64,000 nucleotides of DNA from Hellea sp039977295 (GTDB taxonomy: Bacteria > Pseudomonadota > Alphaproteobacteria > Caulobacterales > Maricaulaceae): the NCBI GenBank assembly GCA_039977295.1, contig JBDWDN010000009.1, forward strand, positions 310,001 through 374,000, written 5' to 3'. A program made the position numbers and the translations under genes. Below, piece by piece: positions 18,801-25,676 of this stretch (the stretch's first letter is position 1; every line of letters starts with the position of its first letter). Below the pieces are notes generated by a model that had not been told where the DNA came from, ran no database searches, and worked only from the letters and a program-made list of their open reading frames with translations.

Positions 18801-20181
18801 AGCCCGCCGGGCGGTTAATGGCCTTGGGCGGTTCAAAATCTCCGCCGCCTAGATTGCGCCGATAATACCAATCATTGCCCTGCTCTGATAAAATTCCTGC
18901 AATCGACTCTCCGTCCAAATCAATGAAGCGGTAATCCCCGCCTAGACCAGAGGGGCTGCCCGCAACGTCACCTGGGCCAATGATATGAATGCGGTCATCA
19001 GGGCGCGCCTCGCTATAGGTAAAACTCACGGACGGCATAGCCGCACTTTCATAGACCTCAGGGGAGCCGTCCAAGCGGTAGCGCCTATGGGTTATCTCTT
19101 TGACCCGCGAAGCGATAGCATTGTCATCATAGTCCAGCTCCGTCGCCATATTCAAAACATGATCATCACGGCCTGAGCCGGGCATAAGATTAAACTGTAA
19201 AATCCGTTGACAAAGACGGCGCGTGCGCGTGTCATATCCGCTGCGATAGGTCGAAAACGGATCTTTGCGGTAACTCCAGTCACCCGTGATAAGCTCTGGA
19301 TTGAGGCTATCATGCTCACCGTAATCAAAGGTCAGCCGAAAAATCCATTCAGGTGCATCACCATCTGTTTCGGGCATCAGACCGTAATGAATATGCTTAA
19401 TATAAAGCTTTACGGCTGCGCCGCGAATTTGCTCAGACGGATTATCTGGATCAATGCCGGCCTCATCTTCACGCTTATACTCATAGCGCGTGCGGTTGCC
19501 TTTTTCGTCACGCTCTTCCCCCAAGAGCCAGCGAAAAACATGACCCGCGCGCTCTGGGTCACCCTCAATCAGATCGGCATGTAGGGAGCTCACCATTCCA
19601 GCGCCGTCGGGATAAGCGCCATACCAGCGCTTAACATTATTGCGGTCGGTTGTTTCCCACCACATCTCATCACCCGATGTAAAACGCTTTATCCGCGAGA
19701 AGCTGCCTTCAGTGCGCGGTTGATAGGTCGTGATAGTTACCGCCCCGCTATCATCCTCATCCACTTGCACCAGATCTTCAAGGCCAGAGATGACGAAAAC
19801 ATCTTTGGATGTGTAATCGGGCAGGCGCTTATCCGTTTTGCGGGTGATATCGCCCAAGCCCATAGACCAGCCCTGACCGAATATTCCGTTTCCCGACCCG
19901 CTATCATAGGACAGCCCTAATTGCGGAGCCCCGCGCCCGCCTTGCATCGCAATGGGAACCGACATCGAGCCCGATCCAGTTGCGGGATTGATTGTAAACT
20001 TCTCGCCAATGGACCGTATAGCACCGCCCGATTTTGGCAGAGATAGCTCGGGCATTAGCTGCGTAAATTCGCGCGCGGCTTTGAGGGCATTCGGATCAGC
20101 GCCCACACCGTTCGGCGCGGTGCCCTGTGCGCTGGGGCTAGGCTGCGGGGGCCCCTGATCTGTTTGAAGGTTTTCCGTCAT
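12832..20181 (-). CDS. Fused TcB-TcC Tc toxin cocoon with Rhs core and variable C-terminal tip
   Basis: A 2449-residue protein combining both cocoon subunits that most Tc loci encode separately. Residues about 30-120 are the SpvB/TcB start (LPKSGGAIRSIGEKF, GQGWSMGLGDITRKTDKRLP). FG-GAP/VCBS blades follow (WLDLNGDGRAEICLL, TTDMSGDGLVDIVRI), then TcdB-middle segments, YD/Rhs repeats (about 1500-2100) and the Rhs core (GLQYHSARYYLPWVGRWLSTDPLG near 2140-2160). The tip begins after GLNDITGK, around residue 2186. The usual second DPxG of the core autoprotease is DITG here, keeping Asp and Gly but not Pro. The 264-residue tip is AT-rich and has a His segment (GHIDLIF, His about 2278) before a Cys segment (LIGNNCASVAADIL, Cys about 2371). 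That order fits a circularly permuted papain/NlpC-P60-like enzyme. No immunity gene follows, which fits a toxin aimed at eukaryotic cells. Confidence 0.92.
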   Translation of the reverse strand: MTENLQTDQGPPQPSPSAQGTAPNGVGADPNALKAAREFTQLMPELSLPKSGGAIRSIGEKFTINPATGSGSMSVPIAMQGGRGAPQLGLSYDSGSGNGIFGQGWSMGLGDITRKTDKRLPDYTSKDVFVISGLEDLVQVDEDDSGAVTITTYQPRTEGSFSRIKRFTSGDEMWWETTDRNNVKRWYGAYPDGAGMVSSLHADLIEGDPERAGHVFRWLLGEERDEKGNRTRYEYKREDEAGIDPDNPSEQIRGAAVKLYIKHIHYGLMPETDGDAPEWIFRLTFDYGEHDSLNPELITGDWSYRKDPFSTYRSGYDTRTRRLCQRILQFNLMPGSGRDDHVLNMATELDYDDNAIASRVKEITHRRYRLDGSPEVYESAAMPSVSFTYSEARPDDRIHIIGPGDVAGSPSGLGGDYRFIDLDGESIAGILSEQGNDWYYRRNLGGGDFEPPKAINRPAGWASLNNGGQIATIESDGTPYLVSYGNIAGYAERLDDESWGDYVPLPQKPNINVNDPNIRWLDLNGDGRAEICLLNDEVITWYENDGIEGFQPAQHNPTGQDERKGPAKIFQNGLEGIYTTDMSGDGLVDIVRIRNGSICYWPNLGYGRFGARVEMDGAPYFGAEDEFDASRLRLGDIDGSGISDILYLAGDHTAFWLNQSGNSWSPPERLSAVPHMDHMVDVGMIDLLGNGTSCLVWSSSNAADAHAPWRYLQLMTDRDLSQVDVSDVDPAAGLLSGLIRSSDNWADLEGLDIDSLTALEAAGAKITRAVKPYLLKRVDNNMGMQTRLSYRPSTYFYLKDRAAGTPWITKMPFPVHVVDRQEIIDFVSDNRYVSRSSYHHGYYDRAEREFRGFGRVEQWDMEGTNLSGDPLFDRTPVLTRSWFHTGAYLAGPTISAQFDEEYYQSPDDTLGLLHLPDSVIEDGNAMSAKEIRQAKRALRGQALRAEIYACKPLEEGQDKPVTDGAPYQVTESRFRVKMLRPAGDADSEPGIFFSIPEETLTQVLETNPDDPRIAHQMTLQSDDFGQAVLSAQIAYGRRKPSSDPFDPQTKSHIVISHANIVNKDQEAEWYRLGIPVAGTSWELGNALDVTQLARPADILSKFNSAVAIKDRRRDLVVTEIGGIDVSEKRLLSANATLFRGNAKSELGLDATPLDLGDVESLALPCRSYAMVFSPEDVKAADGNFDDNDFIEGHYIDPLTEHPSYSQLQTFLSGLPETDAIHSGWWARDNETALSETDFYAPIKVRDSWGTISRVDIDPLSLTATATHLELPLDDTTTVTLSTSAELDYRLMAPRSVTGPNGNRQEARFDVLGRPIQTAIIGSAGEGDQLDSLEAFDESSAATSWMTYEFYKNPNEPAYVHSYSRETHHSELPSGETPRWMEARIYSDGFGREVLSKAKAAKTKPTKDEDGKVVEGVPQWLSSARTVFDNKGNPVLQYEPYFTPNELYADGPEARGVTPILYYDAMDRVVRTELPDGTQSRTVFTPWEQESWDALDCIDELIVRDDVLRWRDNPVNADAIPDALLHKDTPAIQYLDSLGRPYKTQIKNYNPNDDSLTPITSSVEIDITGNVLRTIDALEQTALEEWFDRAGRPIKSISNDAGTSYGLTAMDGQPRLGLGANLFRVEQLYDALRRPTEYWVTDPDGNHYIREKTIYAEDPDFTGSNGLGQAWKVYDACGMAEVPDYDFKGMPISSTRHILADLADVSKKPDAFTDWQTTHNFGESVSTSSLSDALGRPVQIIAPDGSVQKFTYDEGGALFAVSLKDVPGNKLEQDTVTAIWYDSKGRRERIAYGNLTETNYSYDPDSFRLTSLRTLKGSKVFQDLSYSYDPLGNIIKIEDIAGDPTPTFGNIPNPPRTYKYDSLSRLVEAKGREHFEQVGGRLVKNNPDGMMKIGARDVQGLKAYTERWDYDDIGNIDAWYHSGPELSQNWTRDYIYNNRGGALGTNQLNETKIKRGDDTFITEFKYDAAGNIYEMGHITDSVWNVDDHPEHMVLHKNQDAHYRYDGAGERLFKRIDKSAGGPAIRLYLGGFEIYRKYNASGSISLRRDSLHIMDGESRILMIETEKSDDDIKLHAAAPAYRWQYADHLGSSAIELDSNADILSYEEMHAYGTTSWHWTNGKVSQKRYRYTGMERDGESGLQYHSARYYLPWVGRWLSTDPLGMVDGACLWAYVRGNPVGLNDITGKLADQEILSEGKNNKTESRVAENIVLEKDSNWRKESISSPPPLMSDYTGAAGIGVNNLEKLKKIEPVKKLVPIVIVNRDFGEQGGSPNEGDSGHIDLIFPTSKDQDFKFVGFYGDATSTIDALNAPGFIVNTRSEWTRTREDYITNSKFESSIFVIMVTQEQVNNMVKRAKEIDANPPDYELIGNNCASVAADILYKGGVINSDEISGFDTPSNLVEDVYSNSNDKEFEQSSTYGKTIWKKNGGVTITKPTHGYDPKTSTTIKIK

Positions 20182-20215
20182 AGAAGATTGATAGACCTGC
20201 CAAGCTGCCCAAGGC

Positions 20216-20231
20216 TGTGATGTTGGTCACA
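20216..20231 (-). promoter_or_regulatory. Perfect CRP-like palindrome upstream of TcB-TcC
   Basis: TGTGATGTTGGTCACA is an exact TGTGA-N6-TCACA site centred about 43 bp upstream of the TcB-TcC start codon, in the divergent region shared with the lipoprotein gene at 20348. It could serve either direction. The matching site before TcA suggests co-regulation of the toxin. Confidence 0.6.
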
Positions 20232-20347
20232 AGTCATCTCTTTGGGCGCCTGCGATCCGTATGTCTAAATCAGTGTTATAAACTTGACCCGCTCTGGAGG
20301 CCTCTATTAAGCCCGTAATGGGGCGAGTATAATTGGGGACTATCTAT

Positions 20348-21868
20348 ATGCCTGCATTTTTAATAACGCCTTCAGCTAAGACGTCTTCTCTTAAAACGCA
20401 TTTCCTTCGGACATTACCCATTTCATGCATCGGCGCTGCTGCGTTACTCTTACTGCCTGCTTGCGGTGGCGGCGGCGGGTCTTCGCCGTCTTCACCTCCG
20501 CCCCCTCCTCCGCCGCCTGCCGATACCACCGCGCCGTCTCTCTCATTTGATCCGGCGGAGCTGCGTGTAGTCAGCGGCGAGACAGGCTCCTCCACCCTTT
20601 CAGCAACAGATAATGTCGGCATTACTTCGGGCCCAACTGTGACCTGCACCAATGGCGGCAGCTTTGCCGGTGACGTCTTTACGGCCCCCGATGTTGCAGA
20701 GAACACGACGAGCATTTGTACCGCCACCGCGGGCGACGCAGCGGGCAATACGGGAACGGCAACCCTGACCGTAACCGTGACCCGCAAAACCTCTAATTTT
20801 TTCCGCATTACATCGGACGTAATCACCACGGATCCCGTGCTTGGAATGGCTAACCTCGGAACGGACCCCGCCACATTTGTGGGCCTGACCAAGACGGCGG
20901 CCGGCAGCCTCTCTTCCTTTGCTGCAACGCGAGCGGAATTAGGCGTTTTTGATGACCCTATTTTTACGGCGCACCCAACTTTGGGTACAGCTGGGCCCGC
21001 GCCCCTAGATATATTCTTCGCCGATATTGACGGGGAAGAAGAAAATGCAATCCCTGATCTTCTTTTCTTTGATAGGAATAATGATGAACTGGTCGCATTG
21101 CCGCTAGATGCTGACAATACGTTTCGCGCGCCTATCACGCGTTCAGTCCCCAATGGCTGCGCGGCAGGGCCAGGCAGTCAGGCGCGCTTTGGCCGGATAA
21201 TTGATCCCAAGACCACCCGCGATGATGTGATCGTCGGAACGCCGACTGAAATATTCTATGTTGCCGCCGGGGATGCAGATGAGATGGGAAGCACAGGGCT
21301 CTCCGCGCCGATACGTATTACCTCTGGTGAGGATTATTGCACCCTTCATGTCAGCGGGTATCAAGGCAGAACAACCTATACAGTCTATAATGCAGCCACG
21401 CGTATCATCACCAGCTTTGGCAGCCCCAATGGTGACACCACCAGCTACCGCGAAGACTATTCCTCAAATCTATCGAGCCGCGTGAGCGCAGATCAAACGC
21501 TCCGACTTTTTGAAGGTATTATGGGTCCATTCGGTCTGGCGAGTCTTTATAGTGTATTTGATAGGCCCGAAGGCGGCTCCAAAGTCATCCGCTCGGCCGT
21601 AAGAGGAACACAAGCTATAAGCGAAATCGATATCGACATGGCCTCCCCCGCAGATATGCTCATCTTTTATCAAGGTAATTCAGAGCAAGTTATGCTGGTT
21701 AGCCCCACAGAAGAATATGCCGTTTATATCCGCAATGCCGCCACGCCTGGCCGGTCGATACAATTAATCGATATTGGCCTAGGGTTTGATCAGGTCAGCG
21801 TCGCTGGAAACAGCCTCGCCTTCGCGAGTTCAACGCGCGGCGATATTATTATCCGTAAGCCTGAATAG
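20348..21868 (+). CDS. Surface/periplasmic lipoprotein with Ig-like and FG-GAP-like regions
   Basis: About 506 residues from the ATG at 20348; the upstream in-frame TTG at 20333 is less likely because GGGGAC sits at good distance before the ATG. A long signal sequence ends in the lipobox LLLPAC, followed by a Gly/Ser/Pro-rich linker (poly-Pro). Next comes an HYR/Ig-like module that starts DTTAPSLSF and includes TASICTATAGD-type Cys-bearing repeats. The remainder is a likely beta-propeller with FFADIDGEEENAIPDLLFFD, an FG-GAP-style Asp-rich loop. It is divergent from the TcB-TcC gene. The exact role is unknown; exposed or periplasmic adhesion or binding is an inference from the architecture. 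Confidence 0.75.
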   Translation: MPAFLITPSAKTSSLKTHFLRTLPISCIGAAALLLLPACGGGGGSSPSSPPPPPPPPADTTAPSLSFDPAELRVVSGETGSSTLSATDNVGITSGPTVTCTNGGSFAGDVFTAPDVAENTTSICTATAGDAAGNTGTATLTVTVTRKTSNFFRITSDVITTDPVLGMANLGTDPATFVGLTKTAAGSLSSFAATRAELGVFDDPIFTAHPTLGTAGPAPLDIFFADIDGEEENAIPDLLFFDRNNDELVALPLDADNTFRAPITRSVPNGCAAGPGSQARFGRIIDPKTTRDDVIVGTPTEIFYVAAGDADEMGSTGLSAPIRITSGEDYCTLHVSGYQGRTTYTVYNAATRIITSFGSPNGDTTSYREDYSSNLSSRVSADQTLRLFEGIMGPFGLASLYSVFDRPEGGSKVIRSAVRGTQAISEIDIDMASPADMLIFYQGNSEQVMLVSPTEEYAVYIRNAATPGRSIQLIDIGLGFDQVSVAGNSLAFASSTRGDIIIRKPE

Positions 21869-21953
21869 GGGGCTGGACCGTCGAGGAACCCGCTGAAGTA
21901 AGATGGCTAGCGTCAGCAAATTACCTTATTTCAAAGCCGCACGGCTACCCTTC

Positions 21954-22529
21954 TCACCCAACCCCCGCAATCACCCAAGCCCGGTGCTCTCGTAACGCCT
22001 CAGCCTTTCTTGGCTGTCCATATTGCTCGGCCCGTTTTATCTGCGTGTCGATAGCTTGGACGCGGTTTACGGGATGTCTTTTGGACTCTTGTTTTGGGAT
22101 TTCATAGTCTGGGTGGTAATAGAGCCTTTTCTTTCTGACCTTGCCTTCATATTCGCCCTCCCCTCTGGGTTGGAGCTTAGGCGATGGCGGCGGGGGCGGA
22201 GGTTGGTTGAGGCGGGCTTGATGCGCCTTGGAGGTCGCCTTGATCGGCTGGGTTTTTATGTCGTCCCAATTTCTTAAAGTCCGCAGGATTGTCGAGTGTT
22301 TGCGGTCCAATAACCGCCCGATTTTAGAGAGGGAGTAGCCTTGCTCCTCGGTTAGCCTTGCGCAGATTTCGGCTCTGGCGTGGCAGAGCTCTCTCTGGCG
22401 GCCAGGACTTCTTAACTGGGCTGCGGTGACGCCTCGGGCTGTTGTGACATCGATGAAAATTTTGCGCGCTGCAGGGCTCATGACGGGCACTGCGCTTGCG
22501 CCAATGTCAGGATTTATCATTGCGTTCAT
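21954..22529 (-). CDS. DnaA C-terminal-domain-like helix-turn-helix protein
   Basis: 191 residues from the ATG at 22527-22529, chosen because GAAGGAC precedes it; a longer frame up to 22673 would run through the operator region. Residues about 25-85 resemble DnaA domain IV: RELCHARAEICARLTEEQGY followed by SLSKIGRLLDRKHSTILRTL, matching the DnaA pattern of a helix then IGR-x-HSTV. A Pro-rich linker (QPPPPPPSPKLQP) and a basic tail follow. There is no AAA+ domain, so this is a DNA-binding protein and not an initiator. It is divergent from an S24 repressor-like gene. In alphaproteobacteria, DnaA-IV-like domains occur in regulators such as the gene-transfer-agent activator GafA; a similar activator role is conjecture. 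Confidence 0.7.
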   Translation of the reverse strand: MNAMINPDIGASAVPVMSPAARKIFIDVTTARGVTAAQLRSPGRQRELCHARAEICARLTEEQGYSLSKIGRLLDRKHSTILRTLRNWDDIKTQPIKATSKAHQARLNQPPPPPPSPKLQPRGEGEYEGKVRKKRLYYHPDYEIPKQESKRHPVNRVQAIDTQIKRAEQYGQPRKAEALREHRAWVIAGVG

Positions 22530-22650
22530 GGTGTGTCCTTCAAATCGTGAAAGGGGGTGAAATTCGCGGGATTGACTTTTTGGGCCTGTACAAAATGAGG
22601 CCCGAAGAGGTAGGTTTTGGCTGTGTGTAAATATGTCATATGCCTCATAT

Positions 22651-22698
22651 ATAGGAATTATCCTATTAATCAAGTAAAAATCCTATTTGATTATAGGA
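22651..22698. promoter_or_regulatory. Paired hexamer operators between DnaA-C-like and S24 genes
   Basis: Four copies of the hexamer TCCTAT/ATAGGA form two palindromes: ATAGGAATTATCCTAT (22651-22666) and TCCTATTTGATTATAGGA (22681-22698). The half-site order is inverted between the two. They lie between two divergent genes, and the second ends 22 bp before the S24 gene. Binding by the S24 regulator (autoregulation) is the obvious inference. Confidence 0.6.
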
Positions 22699-22720
22699 AA
22701 AATATAACCGACAAGGCGCA

Positions 22721-23344
22721 ATGGACATTTCAGACGGAAAATCACAGCGCGATTACATTCAGCAAGCGGTGCAAGAGCGCGCCGATATTGACTATAAGAC
22801 GCTGTCAGAGGTGATCGGTAAAAACCCGACCTATGTGCAGCAGTTCATCACCAAAGGCTCTCCGCGGGCATTGCGTGAGGCGGACATGCGCATATTAATG
22901 TGCTTCATTGACGGCGAATCAAGCTCAACCGATGTCGTGCAAGTCCCGCTCTATGAATTTAAAGCCGGCATGGGCGGCGGCGGGGTGATCCTAACAGAGA
23001 TGCCGGATAGCTTCATGCCCGTCAGCGAAGCCTATATAAAGGATATGCGTCTGGGCTCCGCCGACCTCATCGCCATAGAATGCGAGGGCGATTCCATGAG
23101 CCCTACCCTGATATCGGGCGATCAAATCATGATAAACCGCAAAGATAGAAACCCAGCTCGCGGCGGTATATTCACTATATTCGACAGCGACACCCTCGTC
23201 GTAAAGCGAATAGAGAAAATCCCCAATAGCGATCCGGTCATGCTAAAACTCATCTCCGATAATCCGCACCATAATAGCTATGACGTGATTGCCGATGATA
23301 CGAATATAATCGGGCGCGTGGTCTGGTTCGCGCGCCGGATTTAA
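22721..23344 (+). CDS. S24 (LexA/phage-repressor-like) transcriptional regulator
   Basis: 207 residues. The N-terminal 60 form a small helix-turn-helix DNA-binding part (KTLSEVIGKNPTYVQQFITKG). The C-terminal half is an S24/LexA-type domain: the catalytic Ser lies in ECEGDSMSPTLISGD and the Lys in LVVKRIE, with LISDNPHH typical of phage-type repressors. A glycine-rich AGMGGGGVI stands where the self-cleavage site usually lies. Such proteins repress target promoters and are inactivated on RecA-stimulated autocleavage. It is divergent from the DnaA-C-like gene, with palindromic operators between them, and is followed by a good terminator. No other phage gene is nearby, so it may control a cellular trait or an element elsewhere. 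Confidence 0.85.
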   Translation: MDISDGKSQRDYIQQAVQERADIDYKTLSEVIGKNPTYVQQFITKGSPRALREADMRILMCFIDGESSSTDVVQVPLYEFKAGMGGGGVILTEMPDSFMPVSEAYIKDMRLGSADLIAIECEGDSMSPTLISGDQIMINRKDRNPARGGIFTIFDSDTLVVKRIEKIPNSDPVMLKLISDNPHHNSYDVIADDTNIIGRVVWFARRI

Positions 23345-23404
23345 AAATGTAGGGCAAGTGTTTTGAGATAGCGGGCACGAAGAACTAGCACCCAGCAAAG
23401 AATA

Positions 23405-23437
23405 AGCCACCCCGAAACGGGATGGCTCACTATTTTT
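23405..23437 (+). terminator. Rho-independent terminator after the S24 gene
   Basis: AGCCACCCCG-AAA-CGGGATGGCT (23405-23427) forms a 10-bp stem with one G-T pair and is followed by CACTATTTTT. It lies 60 bases after the S24 stop. It also stands just beyond the end of the convergent gene at 23460. Confidence 0.8.
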
Positions 23438-23459
23438 GCCGAAGCTATGCTAGGTGATG

Positions 23460-23771
23460 CTATGCTAAATACAAACACCGCCAGCTGGCATAAAATCCGG
23501 ACGGCATATTGCCGGCACGAATATCGAAAACGTCCAATTCATCGCAATATTCCGTCATATGGATATAACCACTGCCAAGCGGAAATTCGCTTAGAGCCGC
23601 CTTCCAATATGTCACATAGATGCCGTCTGACTCCACGTTGATTTCGCTACGCTCATTTCCAATGAGCCTCGCAATGACTGCACCTTTCGCCCAGACGCCA
23701 TCTTTGTATACTGCGTTATAAATGCTGATATCCGTTGAATTGAAAAAGTTGTTAACCGTTATTTTTGTCAT
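23460..23771 (-). CDS. Small protein of unknown function (103 aa)
   Basis: The start is placed at the ATG at 23769-23771, preceded by AAAAGGG; an upstream extension to 23927 has low-complexity, unlikely protein. The product starts MTKITVNNFFNSTDISIYNA and is rich in aromatic and beta-prone residues with Cys near the end (EYCDELDVF, ASWRCLYLA). No signal peptide or membrane helix is seen. It looks like a compact all-beta protein, but I recognise no family. It is divergent from the CadC-like regulator gene, with a direct repeat between them, so it may be one of that regulator's targets. Confidence 0.55.
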   Translation of the reverse strand: MTKITVNNFFNSTDISIYNAVYKDGVWAKGAVIARLIGNERSEINVESDGIYVTYWKAALSEFPLGSGYIHMTEYCDELDVFDIRAGNMPSGFYASWRCLYLA

Positions 23772-23850
23772 GATATGACCCTTTTCTAAAGTTAGATTTG
23801 CGCGCCCAATGAGACACAAATTCAACCTGCAGGCCCGCAGAAAAAAACAC

Positions 23851-23881
23851 CTGAAGGATAGTTGAAAAAAAGCTGAAGGAT
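23851..23881. promoter_or_regulatory. Direct repeat, possible OmpR-type regulator site
   Basis: CTGAAGGAT occurs at 23851-23859 and again at 23873-23881, exactly 22 bp apart (two helical turns), in the divergent region before the CadC-like gene. OmpR/CadC winged-helix proteins commonly bind direct repeats at helical spacing. The binding partner is inferred. Confidence 0.45.
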
Positions 23882-23993
23882 TCCTCCTTTTCTCTAAGCC
23901 CTTAAAATAGCTTGATTTTTTACCCATATTTATTTAGGAGCATTCTAGAAAAACACCTCTTACTGCAAAGCAGGAGGCAATTTAGGGCCGCGC

Positions 23994-25676
23994 ATGAAAA
24001 TCGGGAAAGCAAATGTCGACTTTGATGAACTGACGATTTCAAGCCCCGCGGGTCATTTTGCAATGGAAAGCAAAGTGATGTCTGTCTTGTGGGAGTTACA
24101 CAAATATTCGGGAACGGTCGTTACCCGCGAGCAGCTTATTGACCGTGTTTGGGGCGTTGGCTTTGGGACGGATGAGCGGCTTTCAAGATCCATATCAACC
24201 TTGCGAAAAGCCTTTGGTGATATTCGCGGTAATCACTACCATATTAAAACCGTACCCAAGAAAGGGTATAAGTTAATAAAATCGGCCCCCCACGCGCCGG
24301 TGAGCGAAAAACAATCAACGCCTCCTAAACCGCAACCTATCCCAGTTCCCATTGAAGCTCTTGACCCGGCGCCATCACCCAACCGGTTTTTTAACTTACG
24401 AAGCCTTTCTGTTATAGGCCTAATCTTAGCGGCCCTTTTATGGTTTGCCAGCGGAACGTCATCCTTATTTCCCGCGCGTCAAACGCCCGCAGATATATCA
24501 TATAATTCTGTCGCCAAAGGTTTGGGTTTAGTTGAAAACTTTACCGAAAAAAATGCTATTCAAGAGGCTCAGATCCTCTTCTCTCAAGCCTTGACAGAGA
24601 CGCCGGAGCAAGCCGCCGCACATGCTGGATACGCCCTCGCCTTGATGCGGCATTACACCTATGTAGAAACCGACCCTAGCCTCCTCACCCGCGCATCAGC
24701 CTCTTCGGCGGCCGCGATGAAGCATGACAGCTTCCTCGCTCTATCTAATATCGCTTCGGGCTGGGCGGCGGAGTATCAAGGGGAATTGCCTAAGGCTCTC
24801 GAGTTTTATAATCGCGCCGACAACTTGGATCCGGATCATAAATTCACACTGGAGGGCCGAATCCGCACATTGAGTAAACAAGGACATTATGAACAGGCAT
24901 TGGAGCTCACGGATTTTGCGTCGACACTCTATCCGAACTATGCCTTGTTTTATTCAATATCCGGACAGTTACTCACGAAAAGTAACAATTATAGCCTTGC
25001 TGAGCAAAAGTTTCGGCATTCTATATTACTGGCCGAGTCTAACCCTAATAGCTACGCGCAATTGGCGCAAACACTGCACCTCCAAAACCGAACGCAAGAA
25101 GCTATTCAAGTTATTCAAAAAGGACTGGAGCGCAATAAGGCCAGCCTGCTTTACAACAATCTGGGCACTTATCTCTTCTTTGTTGGGCAATATGATTTAG
25201 CGGCTGAAGCCTTTAAAGAAAATCTGGGGCTGGAAGGCAATTCGCATAATTATCTATACTGGGCCAATCTAGGTGACGCCTATCGGCACGCGCCCAATGG
25301 TCAGGATGACGCCGCAACAGCCTATAGCAGAGCCCTTCAATTGATGGAGCCGCATCTGGAAAAACACCCAAGCCATAATGTGTTAAACAGCCGCGCCGCC
25401 TTGTTTCACGCTAAGCTTGGCAATGTTGAAAAAAGCCAGCAGCATCTTTTGAAAATTAAAGAGTCTAGCAATGCTCCGTCAATCGAGCATTACCGCGCGG
25501 CGGTCATTCACGAAATTTTCGCTGATAGGCCCGGGGCCCTGACGAGTCTCGAAAAGGCTCTTAAAGCGGGATACCCGCTTATCGAAATTATGCATGACCC
25601 GGAACTCAGCGCGTTGCGTGAGGACCAGGGCTACCATAAAATCTTAACACGAAGGACGAAGAAAAATGAAGAATAA
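23994..25676 (+). CDS. CadC/ToxR-type membrane transcription regulator with TPR sensor region
   Basis: 560 residues. Residues 1-100 are an OmpR/PhoB-type winged helix (Trans_reg_C): VMSVLWELHKYSG, TREQLIDRVWG, RSISTLRKAFGD and a C-terminal hairpin YHIKTVPKKGYKLI. A Pro-rich linker and one membrane helix (about 140-158, VIGLILAALLWFASG) put the remaining 400 residues in the periplasm. These are TPR repeats (for example NNLGTYLFFVGQYDLAAEAF). This is the layout of one-component regulators such as CadC, where the periplasmic part senses the signal. Its stop overlaps the next gene by 11 bases, so the two are surely co-expressed. Likely targets are that partner and the divergent small gene. Confidence 0.85.
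   Translation: MKIGKANVDFDELTISSPAGHFAMESKVMSVLWELHKYSGTVVTREQLIDRVWGVGFGTDERLSRSISTLRKAFGDIRGNHYHIKTVPKKGYKLIKSAPHAPVSEKQSTPPKPQPIPVPIEALDPAPSPNRFFNLRSLSVIGLILAALLWFASGTSSLFPARQTPADISYNSVAKGLGLVENFTEKNAIQEAQILFSQALTETPEQAAAHAGYALALMRHYTYVETDPSLLTRASASSAAAMKHDSFLALSNIASGWAAEYQGELPKALEFYNRADNLDPDHKFTLEGRIRTLSKQGHYEQALELTDFASTLYPNYALFYSISGQLLTKSNNYSLAEQKFRHSILLAESNPNSYAQLAQTLHLQNRTQEAIQVIQKGLERNKASLLYNNLGTYLFFVGQYDLAAEAFKENLGLEGNSHNYLYWANLGDAYRHAPNGQDDAATAYSRALQLMEPHLEKHPSHNVLNSRAALFHAKLGNVEKSQQHLLKIKESSNAPSIEHYRAAVIHEIFADRPGALTSLEKALKAGYPLIEIMHDPELSALREDQGYHKILTRRTKKNEE

Noticed and set aside
22530..22673. Longer N-terminus for the DnaA-C-like protein
   Set aside because: It would run into the operator palindromes, lacks a ribosome site, and the ATG at 22529 has GAAGGAC at good distance.
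23772..23927. N-terminal extension of the small gene at 23460
   Set aside because: Low-complexity, Cys/Phe/Arg-rich translation and no ribosome site; AAAAGGG supports the inner ATG.
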